Assembly (NCBI RefSeq): GCF_003286085.1
Contig: NW_020825461.1
Span: 1-64,000 of the forward strand
Direction of reading: 5' to 3'
DNA: 64,000 nt
From: Drosophila persimilis
Lineage: Eukaryota; Arthropoda; Insecta; Diptera; Drosophilidae
The notes beneath the pieces are model-generated. The model saw only the letters and a program-made list of their open reading frames with translations, made no database searches and was not told the DNA's origin. Positions 24,801 through 35,000 of this stretch are shown one piece after another. Every line of letters starts with the position of its first letter. Position 1 is the stretch's first letter. Position numbers and translations under genes: made by a program.

Positions 24801-26485
24801 CTGGATAGGGAAGGGTTCTATATAAGTGCAGGTGCCATATAGTTGCGGAGGTTCCACTTTTTTATGGGGTAGAGTGCCATATTGGTGCTAGTGCCAAAGA
24901 TGTGCGATCCTGCCACATTTCCTGGAGCGTGGATGCTATATAGGTGCGGTGATTCAGTATACATGCCAGTGCTGGATAGGGAAGGGTTCTATATAAGTGC
25001 AGGTGCCATATAGTTGCGGAGGTTCCACTCTTTTGGGGCTATATTGCCATATTGGTGCTTATGCCCAAAATATGCAATTCTGTCACATTTCCTGGAGCGT
25101 GGATGCTATATAGGTGCGGTGGTTCAGTAAACATGCCAGTGCTGGATAGGGAAGGGTTCTATATAAGTGCAGGTGCCATATAGTTGCGGAGGTTCCACTT
25201 TTTTGGGTCTATATTGCCATATTGGTGCTTATGCCCAAAATATGCGATCCTGCCACATTTCCTGGAGCGTGGATGCTTATAGGTGCGGTGGTTCAGTATA
25301 CATGCCAGTGCTGGATAGGGAAGGGTTCTATATAAGTGCAGGTGCCATATAGTTGCGGAGGTTCCACTTTTTTATGGGCTAGAGTGCCATATTGGTGCTA
25401 GTGCCAAAGATGTGCGATCTTGTCACATTTCCTGGAGCGTGGGGGCTATATAGGTGCGGTGGTTCAGTATACATGCCAGTGCTGGATAGGGAAGGGTACT
25501 ATATAAGTGCAGGTGCCATATAGTTGCGGAGGTTCCACTTTTTTATGGGGTAGAGTGCCATATTGGTGCTAGTGCCAAAGATGTGCGATCCTGCCACATT
25601 TCCTGGAGCGTGGATGCTATATAGGTGCGGTGGTTCAGTATACATGCCAGTGCTGGATTGGGAAGGGTTCTTTATAAGTGCAGGTGCCATATAGTTATGG
25701 AGGTTCCACTTTTTTGGGGCTATATTGCCATATTGGTGCTTATGCCCAAAATATGCGATCCTGCCACATTTCCTGGAGCGTGGATGCTATATAGGTGCGG
25801 TGATTCAGTATACATGCCAGTGCTGGATAGGGAAGGGTTCTATATAAGTGCAGGTGCCATATAGTTGCGGAGGTTCCACTCTTTTGGGGCTATATTGCCA
25901 TATTGGTGCTTATGCCCAAAATATGCAATTCTGTCACATTTCCTGGAGCGTGGATGCTATATAGGTGCGGTGGTTCAGTAAACATGCCAGTGCTGGATAG
26001 GGAAGGGTTCTATATAAGTGCAGGTGCCATATAGTTGCGGACGTTCCACTTTTTTGGGGCTATATTGCCATATTGGTGCTTATGCCCAAAATATGCGATC
26101 CTGCCACATTTCCTGGAGCGTGGATGCTATATAGGTGCGGTGGTTCAGTATACATGCCAGTACTGGATAGGGAAGGGTTCTATATAAGTGCAGGTGCCAT
26201 ATAGTTGCGGAGGTTCCACTTTTTTGGGGCTATATTGCCATATTGGTGCTTATGCCCAAAATATGCGATCCTGCCACATTTCCTGGAGCGTGGATGCTAT
26301 ATAGGTGCGGTGGTTCAGTATACATGCCAGTGCTGGATAGGGAAGGGTTCTATATAAGTGCAGGTGCCATATAGTTGCGGAGGTTCCACTTTTTTGGGGC
26401 TATATTGCCATATTGGTGCTTATGCCCAAAATATGCGATCCTGCCACATTTCCTGGAGCGTGGATGCTATATAGGTGCGGTGGTT
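21865..26485. repeat. Satellite block, long type B run
   Basis: About 27 monomers of type B. It contains the 1019-bp tandem duplication (22780-24820), a third local repeat of its end at +510 bp, units with a one-base loss giving GATGCTTATAGG, units with CATGTAGTTATGG, and the B' dimer at about 25369-25708. No gene. Confidence 0.93.
22780..24860. repeat. 1019-bp tandem duplication within type B
   Basis: Landmarks repeat at +1019 bp, which is six monomers minus one base: CATGTAGTTATGG at 22968 and 23987, and GGATGCTTATAGG near 23745 and 24764. The one-base deficit is the shared GATGCTTATAGG variant, so the unit was copied after that change arose. Part of it is found a third time at a further +510 bp (GGATGCTTATAGG near 25274). 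Confidence 0.87.
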
Positions 26486-28030
26486 CAATATACGTGCAAG
26501 TGCTGGATAGGGAAGGGTTCTATATAGGTGCGGTGGTTCAATATACATGCAAGTGCTGGATAGGGAAGGGTTCTATATAAGTGTAAGTGCCATATAGTTG
26601 CGGGGTTCAACTTTTTTTGGGCTATAGTGTCATATTGGTGCTAGTGCCCAGGATGTGCGATCCTGCCACATTTCCTGGAGCGTGGGTGCTATATAGGTGC
26701 GGTGGTTCAATATACGTGCAAGTGCTGGATAGGGAAGGGTTCTATATAGGTGCGGTGGTTCAATATACATGCAAGTGCTGGATAGGGAAGGGTTCCATAT
26801 AAGTGTAAGTGCCATATAGTTGCGGGGTTCAACTTTTTTTTTGGGCTATATTGCCAAACTGGTGCTTGTGCCCAAAATGTGCGACCGTGCCACATTTCCT
26901 GGAGCGTGGGTGCTATATAGGTGCGGTGGTTCAATATACGTGCAAGTGCTGGATAGGGAAGGTTTCTATATAAGTGCAGGTGCCATATAGCTGCGGAGGT
27001 TACACTTTTTTGGGGCTATAGTGTCATATTGGTTCTAGTGCCCAAGATGTGCGATCCTGCCACATTTCTTGGAGCGTGGATGTTATATAGGTGCGGTGGT
27101 TCAATATACATGCCAGTGCTGGATAGGGAAGGGTTCTTTATAAGTGCAGGTGCCATATAGTTGCGGAGGTTCCACTTTTTTGGGGCTATATTGCCATATT
27201 GGTACTTATGCCCAAAATATGCGATCCTGCCACATTTCCTGGAGCGTGGATGCTATATAGGTGCGGTGATTCAGTATACATGCCAGTGCTGGATAGGGAA
27301 GGGTTTATTATAAGTGCAGGTGCCATATAGTTGCGGAGGTTCCACTCTTTTGGGGCTATATTGCCATATTGGTGCTTATGCCCAAAATATGCAATTCTGT
27401 CACATTTCCTGGAGCGTGGATGCTATATAGGTGCGGTGGTTCAGTAAACATGCCAGTGCTGGATAGGGAAGGGTTCTATATAAGTGCAGGTGCCATATAG
27501 TTGCGGACGTTCCACTTTTTTGGGGCTATATTGCCATATTGGTGCTTATGCCCAAAATATGCGATCCTGCCACATTTCCTGGAGCGTGGATGCTATATAG
27601 GTGCGGTGGTTCAGTATACATGCCAGTGCTGGATAGGGAAGGGTTCTATATAAGTGCAGGTGCCATATAGTTGCGGAGGTTTCACTTTTTTGGGGCTATA
27701 TTGCCATATTGGTGCTTATGCCCAAGATGTGCGATCCTGCCACATTTCCTGGAACGTGGATGCTAATAGGTGCGGTGGTTCAGTATACATGCCAGTGCTG
27801 GATAGGGAAGGGTTCTATATAAGTGCAGGTGCCATATAGTTGCGGAGGTTCCACTTTTTTGGGGCTATATTGCCATATTGGTGCTTATGCCCAAAATATG
27901 CGATCCTGCCACATTTCCTGGAGCGTGGATGCTATATAGGTGCGGTGGTTCAGTATACATGCCAGTGCTGGATAGGGAAGGGTTCTATATAAGTGCAGGT
28001 GCCATATAGTTGCGGAGGTTCCACTTTTTT
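26300..28030. repeat. 1.73-kb satellite segment repeated at 39828-41558
   Basis: The segment matches 39828-41558 at an offset of 13528 bp. Removing the Gypsy-type element and its duplicated target leaves 2655 bp, the spacing before that insertion. Shared marks are the A-type island with TTGCGGGGTTCAAC, the GGACGTTCCAC unit, and the TTTCAC ... GGAACGTGGATGCTAATAGG unit (27654 and 41182). Confidence 0.85.
26485..27100. repeat. Satellite, small type A island
   Basis: Three to four type A units with 53-bp partial repeats sit between type B units. Islands of the same make-up occur at about 40010-40650, 41575-42040, 42475-42950 and 52860 onwards. Confidence 0.85.
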
Positions 28031-28619
28031 ATGGGGTAGAGTGCCATATTGGTGCTAGTGCCAAAGATGTGCGATCCTGCCACATTTCCTGGAGCGTGGA
28101 TGCTATATAGGTGCGGTGGTTCAGTATACATGCCAGTGCTGGATTGGGAAGGGTTCTTTATAAGTGCAGGTGCCATATAGTTATGGAGGTTCCACTTTTT
28201 TGGGGCTATATTGCCATATTGGTGCTTATGCCCAAAATATGCGATCCTGCCACATTTCCTGGAGCGTGGATGCTATATAGGTGCGGTGATTCAGTATACA
28301 TGCCTGTGCTGGATAGGGAAGGGTTCTATATAAGTGCAGGTGCCATATAGTTGCGGAGGTTCCACTCTTTTGGGGCTATATTGCCATATTGGTGCTTATG
28401 CCCAAAATATGCAATTCTGTCACATTTCCTGGAGCGTGGATGCTATATAGGTGCGGTGGTTCAGTAAACATGCCAGTGCTGGATAGGGAAGGGTTCTATA
28501 TAAGTGCAGGTGCCATATAGTTGCGGACGTTCCACTTTTTTGGGGCTATATTGCCATATTGGTGCTTATGCCCAAAATATGCGATCCTGCCACATTTCCT
28601 GGAGCGTGGATGCTATATA
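27100..28619. repeat. Satellite block, type B monomers up to the Gypsy-type insertion
   Basis: Type B units, including the GGAACGTGGATGCTAATAGG variant and one B' unit at about 28023. The block is interrupted after GCTATATAGGTG by the LTR. Confidence 0.92.
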
Positions 28620-28623
28620 GGTG
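28620..28623. repeat. Target-site duplication, left, Gypsy-type element
   Basis: GGTG at 28620-28623 is repeated at 39493-39496. The satellite without the element reads GCTATATAGGTGCGGTGG, so a 4-bp duplication fits the usual Ty3/Gypsy length. Confidence 0.88.
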
Positions 28624-31061
28624 TGTAACGGTTGCGGTTGGACAATACCGATTCAAAATAGGTTATCGCTATGGTGCTCGGATATCGCATGCAATAACCT
28701 TGGGCCAATTAGCGCTGCAGGGCATAGTATAGTTGGGGTGGGTGCAAGCAAGCTCGAGGTAGGGAACAGCTGAGCTGAGCTGCCGTAAGTGCTGTGCAGC
28801 GCATCGCAACGGAGCTTTCGAAGCCGAGCTTTAAGATCGGTAAGCTCGTATTTAAGCAGTGCAAAAGCCCCAGAACGTTCTCTTTTGAAAATTTGAATCT
28901 GTGCAGCCGGTGGCTATCTCCGCTTCGGTAAAAAAATATATAACTCAATCGACCACGTGTAATCCCAAAATAAAAGAAAAGTAAGAAAGTACAACCCAAA
29001 TAAGTGCCACAAAGACAATCCGAAAATAAATAAAACGGAACGGGAAAGTCCCACCCGGTGGGCGCGCCGCAAAAATCGGGCGACAATTAATAACCGTGCG
29101 CCGAGAAAACTGGCAAGAAAATACCCTGGCGAAAAGTGCATATTTGCCTCGCCTCGCCAGCAAGTGTTGTTCTTGGTGCAAACCCGTGCGTCCCACAACT
29201 CGGCCAGGAGAACCCAACACTCGTGTCTCCGTGGAAAAGCCCGGAAAAAACCGGTATGTAAAAGTGCCCTGTAGGGAAAATTTAGATTTTTTTCTGAGCC
29301 TCGTGGTTTTGGTTCTGTTTCGCCCATAGGGCCCTGGCCCCGAGCGGTAGCCACCCGGCTCTCCCAAAGTTCTGCCCCCACCCACACCAAACTCCCACCC
29401 TTGACGGGAGTACTCTTCGGAGTCGACCTTGGTGTGGGGCCGCGATTTTTTTCCCCCTTTTGGAGTCGTTGAAGCATCCACCTGCCCGGCGACATAACCT
29501 CCACCGGCCCTGACCCTTGCGCCATATCTAACGTACGCGCATAGAGGGCATCGAGGGCATCGTGATTACCCCCCCTCCCTATGCGCCGCTAACTCGCTGT
29601 CTGCGACGGCCTAGAAGACGCCGCCACGGATCCGGACCGAGATTTTGTAGCATAGTGTAGTTTTAATTGTAATTTTTCTTGTTCTTTAAGCACTTATATT
29701 CTTTAACTCTGAGGTACAGTCCTACCTCGCTAGGCGTGAATGTGCCAGTTCCCAAAACGGAATTTATTTTTGCGGGTTGGAGACTGAACGATGTAATCAT
29801 AAAATAACAGACAAAAAAAAAAACCTTTTCATACCCCCCCCCCCCCCCCCCCCCCTATTTCCCAATCCCCCTCCGATTTGGGTACACACTAACCGGGTCT
29901 CCACAGCTCCACAACGAAAGGCGCCTTTCAGCGAGGGACCACTGTATGCAAGCCGTAAGTGACCCAATTTTAATTTTCTCCTTTGCGCCTGTCTTCGTTC
30001 CAATCTAAAACGCATGCGCAGCGGCCAGCCGCTGCTGATAAGAGAGCGCAACGCTTGCGTTCCCCACGCTCGAAGCTTTTCGGTCTCTTCGGTGCCAATG
30101 CTGCTAAGCTTGCATTGCTCGCATTCCCTGCATTCTTTTAATGCATGGAAACGTAGCCAAGCAATACACTAACCAACATAGAAAAAAAATCTCCTCAACC
30201 CAGAAAAAAAAATTAAATAAATTTATAATGTTAAATTAAATTTCGTTTTGGCTCACCATTGCTGATCGCTGGTATGACCCCTGCTGCTTTTGAATATTTT
30301 TTTTTATTTTAATTTTTTTTCCTTTATACATACCTAATTTACTTATTTTAATATCTTATATTATATTCCTATCTTATCTAATTATACTCCACCATTTATA
30401 TATCCCTATAGCTATAAAAATTTTTTTTAGGGATTAAGCCTCCTATTTTTTTTCCATTCCATTAAATTTTTTCTTGAGTTGCCTGCTGATTGTAGTGCAA
30501 GACTAGCGTTATGTTAAGAAGTTAAATTTGGTTTGTTAGTTTTGATTGAAGCAACATGTCGATGATGAAGTACCACGGAATATATTGAATTGTATTAGCA
30601 ATGAACATGGAGTAGACTTATAATTTTCCTAGGGACAGGGTGACCTAATGGGGTAGGGTAAGAATATTAGGGATTTCCAGAACCTTCGCACCCCTGGAAA
30701 TCATGGAAGGGTGGGTATAGAATCGTGTGGGTCGACTTCCATCGCAAGACCTCACGCCCGCGAGATTTTGGAACACGCCGACGAAAGCCCCTGGTACTTT
30801 CGGGTACGCCCTATGATTGTGCCGTGTAATGTCCGTTATGCTCGGAATAGGCATAGTGTTGTTTTCGGAGTTCGCTCCCTGTAGAGTCACGGGATTCTAA
30901 CATTTTAAAGTTTATGTAGTAGGAGTCGAGACGCGGTCAAACGAACCCCCCCAAGTTACCGAATGAGCACGGAACCAAAGAATCCCCACCGGCCGTGACC
31001 TCGACATCCCCTCCAATCCATCCCCTACTCACGTATAGAAATATATCGTGGAAATGTTACA
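28624..31061 (+). repeat. 5' LTR of the Gypsy-type element (2438 bp)
   Basis: Begins TGTAACGGTTGCGG and ends GGAAATGTTACA. It is unusually long for the superfamily. It has a GC-rich half (about 28700-29640), a C-tract of 22 at about 29834-29855, and an AT-rich half from about 30180. It holds no recognisable host gene; the open frames on its minus strand do not look like any family I know. Confidence 0.94.
28872..28944 (+). promoter_or_regulatory. Candidate LTR promoter: heat-shock-element-like palindrome and TATA
   Basis: AGAACGTTCT at 28872-28881 is a perfect palindrome matching the paired nGAAnnTTCn heat-shock-factor unit. About 65 bp downstream is TATATAAC (28937-28944), which could serve as a TATA box. 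A full heat-shock element needs three units, and a clean third one is not visible, so the call is tentative. The 3' LTR has the same palindrome at 37310-37319. Confidence 0.3.
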
Positions 31062-31069
31062 TAAATTTT

Positions 31070-31087
31070 TGGCGCCCAACGTGGGGC
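31070..31087 (+). other. Primer-binding site, tRNA-Lys(CUU)
   Basis: TGGCGCCCAACGTGGGGC is the exact complement of the 18 terminal bases of Drosophila tRNA-Lys(CUU), as I recall that tRNA. It begins 8 bp after the LTR end. Confidence 0.88.
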
Positions 31088-32080
31088 AGGTTTTTTTCCA
31101 ATGCTAGCTACTGTCTATACCCAGTTGGACGCGAGGGTGTAACGTTGTTACATAAATTTTTTTGCGCCCAACGTGGGTCACTAGCAATAGTTATAGTGAC
31201 AGTCGAAAGTATTGGTCACTTTAGCAACAAAATCAGCTATTGGCTCGTCCCACCTATTGCTCGTTTGTATTCATATGCTTAATGCTGACTTTAGTTTTCT
31301 CTAAACGATCTGGTCATTGCTCCGATACAATTTCAGAATATTGCGGATTCTGCTTGGATCCTAATACTGGTTGTTCCTCTGAGTTTTATTGGGAAGTCGT
31401 CGAGTCTACGACGAAGGGAAGCTTAAGTGATAATCCGGAATTAAGAAAGTAGTTCCCATGCTGACGCATCCTGTCGGGCTAGTCAAACTTGTTGTCTGGA
31501 ATGTGTATATATGCTGCTTGCGTATTCATACCGAACAAGCGAGATTGGTTTATGTCGCGTCCTTCAAGCTACCGTTAATTCAGCGGATATTAGTTTCAAT
31601 AGATTGAATTGTGAGGTTGATTCGGATTTGGTATTGTTACTCTTTGTGCATAGCATACGGTTGCATACAATTGCAGAATATTGCATATTTGGTTTAGGCC
31701 GGATATCAGTACTGATTGTCCCTGTACGGGTGATGGAAGCACAGAGATTGCGGTCCCAGATTTGGTCTTCACTCATACCCTTACCATTGGCGGGTATTAT
31801 TCCAGTGGCAGCGGTGGCTGCATATGGTTGTCTGGAACTAGCGCGTATGCTGCTTGCGTACCCTTGCCGAATCATATGTGGACACTTAAACCAGGGCACT
31901 GATACTAAGACAATGCAAACTAGAAACCATAGCCCAAACAAAATCCATTCTTTTGTCGCTGTTCCAAAGATTCGCAACTCCTATCCCTATCTTATTATAT
32001 GTCACCCAATAAATGTCACCCTAGGAAAAATTTGGTAGAATATAGAAAACAAATAATAATAAAAAAAAATCTTTAAAAAA
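31088..32080 (+). other. Untranslated leader of the Gypsy-type element with internal repeats
   Basis: About 1 kb without a gene, containing two kinds of repeat. First, the LTR-end/primer-site junction (TTACATAAATTTTT, GCGCCCAACGTGGG) recurs in imperfect form 91 bp downstream at about 31148-31180. Second, a diverged tandem repeat of about 340 bp is visible: CAGAATATTGC at 31334 and 31674, TACTGGTTGT and TACTGATTGT, GTTGTCTGGA at 31491 and 31827, and ATGCTGCTTGCGTA in both. Packaging or translation signals may lie here, but nothing specific can be named. Confidence 0.7.
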
Positions 32081-35000
32081 ATGCCGCTGCGACATAGTCC
32101 TCAGCAAAACAATCCGCTGAGTTCGGAAAACTTTTGCGGCATTTGTTGCTCCGAAATGTCCAATACTCAGCCGTGTTTTTGTACTCCGTGCAATCACGTT
32201 TTCCATAAAGCATGTCTGGAAGAATGGTTCCCGCATCACGATGAGTGTCCGAACTGTAGCCGAGTATGTACGTTATCTCAAGCAAAACTAGTTGTTGGCA
32301 ATTGTTCTCCAAACAAGCCGCAGCCGGAACCAACAGAATTACCCGGTCCCTCGGGAATTACTACTCGAAGTCTTGCCAAAGCTTTGGAGGTCGCACAGAC
32401 CCCGGCAAATGGACATTTTCAGCCAGAGACGGGAAAAATATCCGAGGGAAATGGCAAGAATACCCAATTGAGCCAAATTCCAACTGTAGGTTCAGTCCCG
32501 GTAGAACGAACCACTAGGCCCACTCGGTCCAAAAGAATTCGAGCACCAGCCAAAAAGCAGGTCCCGAAGATCCCGCCAGGTCGATCTTCCGGTCCGGAAG
32601 TAGTGTGTTTGTCGGGATTGGATGCTAGCCATAGCTCCAACCAGACTGAAGCTCCGTCAGCTAATGTAGCCACTCACTCTAGCCCTTGGGAAGCACCCAA
32701 TGCACGGACAGCCCCTCCAAGCCAGGGGTTGGACTTGGATGTCCTCCAACAGATAATTGAGCGCACTGTGGCCAGAGCCATATCCACTTTGCACATTCAG
32801 CCGCCAGCGAGTCCGCAGGAAGTGTATGCGAGGCCAAATATCCCAACACCAGTTTCATGTATAAACAGCATGACTAGCCTGCGAACGGCCAAGACGGCCA
32901 ACATTATGCAAAAGTGGAATGTTCCTTTTGATGGTTCTACCGAAGGTTTAGGGGTAGAAGAATTCATTTACCGAGTCAAAACATTAACCGATGAAACCTT
33001 GGATAGCGATTTTCTCGGCCTTTGCAAACATTTGCACATTTTGCTGGTTGGTAAAGCGCGCGATTGGTATTGGAGATACCACAAGCAGGTAGATCGCATC
33101 GTTTGGACAGAATTTTGTGCAGCTCTTAGACAACAATATAAAGACTATCGTTCGGAGTTTATGAGCAAGGAATTGATTCGAGCTCGAAAGCAACACGTCG
33201 GAGAACCCTTCGTCGCTTTTCACGACGCCGTGGCTGGTCTTATAGATAAATTTGGAATTAAAATGGCGGAAGAAGAATTAATAGAAATATTAAAAGCCAA
33301 TTTGCTTCCCGAAACCCGTCACAAAATCTTATATCAGTCCATTAGCTCAGTTGGTCAATTGAGAAGATTAGTACAGATGCATGAAAATCTAGTGCAGGAG
33401 TTACAGAAATCTGACAAGTCTCGGCCACCGGTCGGCCGCCGTTCGATACATAGTCTGGAGGAATCGCGCCCTGAAAGCGATCAAGAAGAGTATGAGGATA
33501 TCAGCGTAGAGGCCATTCAAAGTTCGACGGCTAAGCGTTCTTGTTGGAATTGTGAGGAGCTTGGACATGTGTGGGAAAATTGTATGGCAGATAGGCGGAT
33601 ATTTTGTTACGGCTGTGGAGCTCCGAATGTTTATAAGCCGCAGTGCCAAACATGCATTCGTAGAGCTTCGGAAAACCGTCAGAAGGGTGCATCCAACAAC
33701 AGCAAGGATGCCCCCAAAAAACCACCATTAATCTTGCCCGTTGACTTAGAGGGAGACAAGAAGAGTTTGGCTTCTAGTGGTGAGAAAAGAAAGGAAACGA
33801 ATACGATCGTAAAGCGAAGTTGTCGGTTTTTACCCTATCCCGAACGGATTCATAAATATTTAGAGGTTCGAAACAGAATTTTTAATGAAAAACCACATGA
33901 AGCCCCAAAACGAATCCAGCGTTTAAGAAAATATTATGATAATGTCAAAAATAACCGTAGACTGTTAGTTTCCGCTATTATTAATAGTCCCAAGGATATG
34001 CGCAGTTATGCCGAAGTATCCTTTTTGGGTCGAACAGAACAGGGGCTGTTAGACACCGGCGCAAGTATCAGCTGTATAGGTGCTGAAGTAGCTCAGACTG
34101 ATTTTTCATCCTTTTCTGAATATAAACTAATAAAAGCCACTGCAAAAACTGCAGATGGCCAAAGTCAACAGATAATGGGGGTATTAAATGTCATCATGCG
34201 TTATCGAACTATCGAGAAACCCATGAAGTTATATATAATTCCATCCCTGACACAAAATCTAATCCTAGGTCACGATTTTTGGAGATCCTTTTCGCTGGCC
34301 CCAGACATCATTGCAGCTGTCGAGATAAGCTCGAAAGACGATGAGGCAGCCGAACCAGATCCCTTACGGTATCCTTTAACTAGGCAGCAAAACCAACAAC
34401 TCGAGGTAGTTAAACAGTTATTTCCCAACGCGACGGAGGGACTAGGGCGTACGGCCTTGCTTAAGCATCATATCGATGTAGGTCAGGCCGCCCCCGTAAA
34501 ACAACGCTTTTACCCGGTTAGCCCAGCGGTTGAAAAGTTGCTTTATGCTGAGGTAGATCGCATGCTCCAACTAGGCGTTATCGAACCGTCATCCAGTGCT
34601 TGGAGTTCGCCAATGCGACTGGTTCTCAAGCCCAACAAAGTCCGTCTGTGTCTCGATGCTCGAAGACTGAATGAAGTCACCCGTAAGGATGCCTACCCAT
34701 TACCCAGTATCGATGGTATTTTTGCCCGGTTGCCCAAGGCAAATATCATAACCAAGCTGGACCTAAAAGATGCATATTGGCAGATCGAACTCTCTGAGGA
34801 TTCCAAGGCACTAACGGCTTTTACGGTCCCGGGAAGGCCTTTATATCAGTTTAAGGTTATGCCTTTTGGCCTGTGTAACGCTCCATCCACTATGTGTCGT
34901 TTGATGGATGAGATCATTCCCCCGGATTTGCGTTACTGCGTCTTTGGATACTTGGACGATCTCTGCATCGTATCAGCAGATTTCTCTTCCCATCTAGCCG

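Noticed and set aside
15795-28619. CENP-B-box-like motif in the monomers
   Set aside because: The core TTCG....A..CGGG pattern is not found in the monomer consensus; the nearest similarity is chance level.
28709-29525. Open frames of 125-203 codons on the minus strand of the 5' LTR, repeated in the 3' LTR at 37147-37963
   Set aside because: They lie in GC-rich LTR sequence antisense to the element, overlap each other in different frames and resemble no known family. Their duplication is explained by the LTR pair.
31070-31087. tRNA gene matches at the primer sites
   Set aside because: Only 14-18 bases match a tRNA and they are directly beside LTRs, so they are primer-binding sites and not tRNA genes.
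31511-32038. A 175-codon plus-strand frame in the Gypsy-type leader
   Set aside because: No recognisable domain; it spans the diverged leader repeats and is overlapped by an equally long frame on the other strand.
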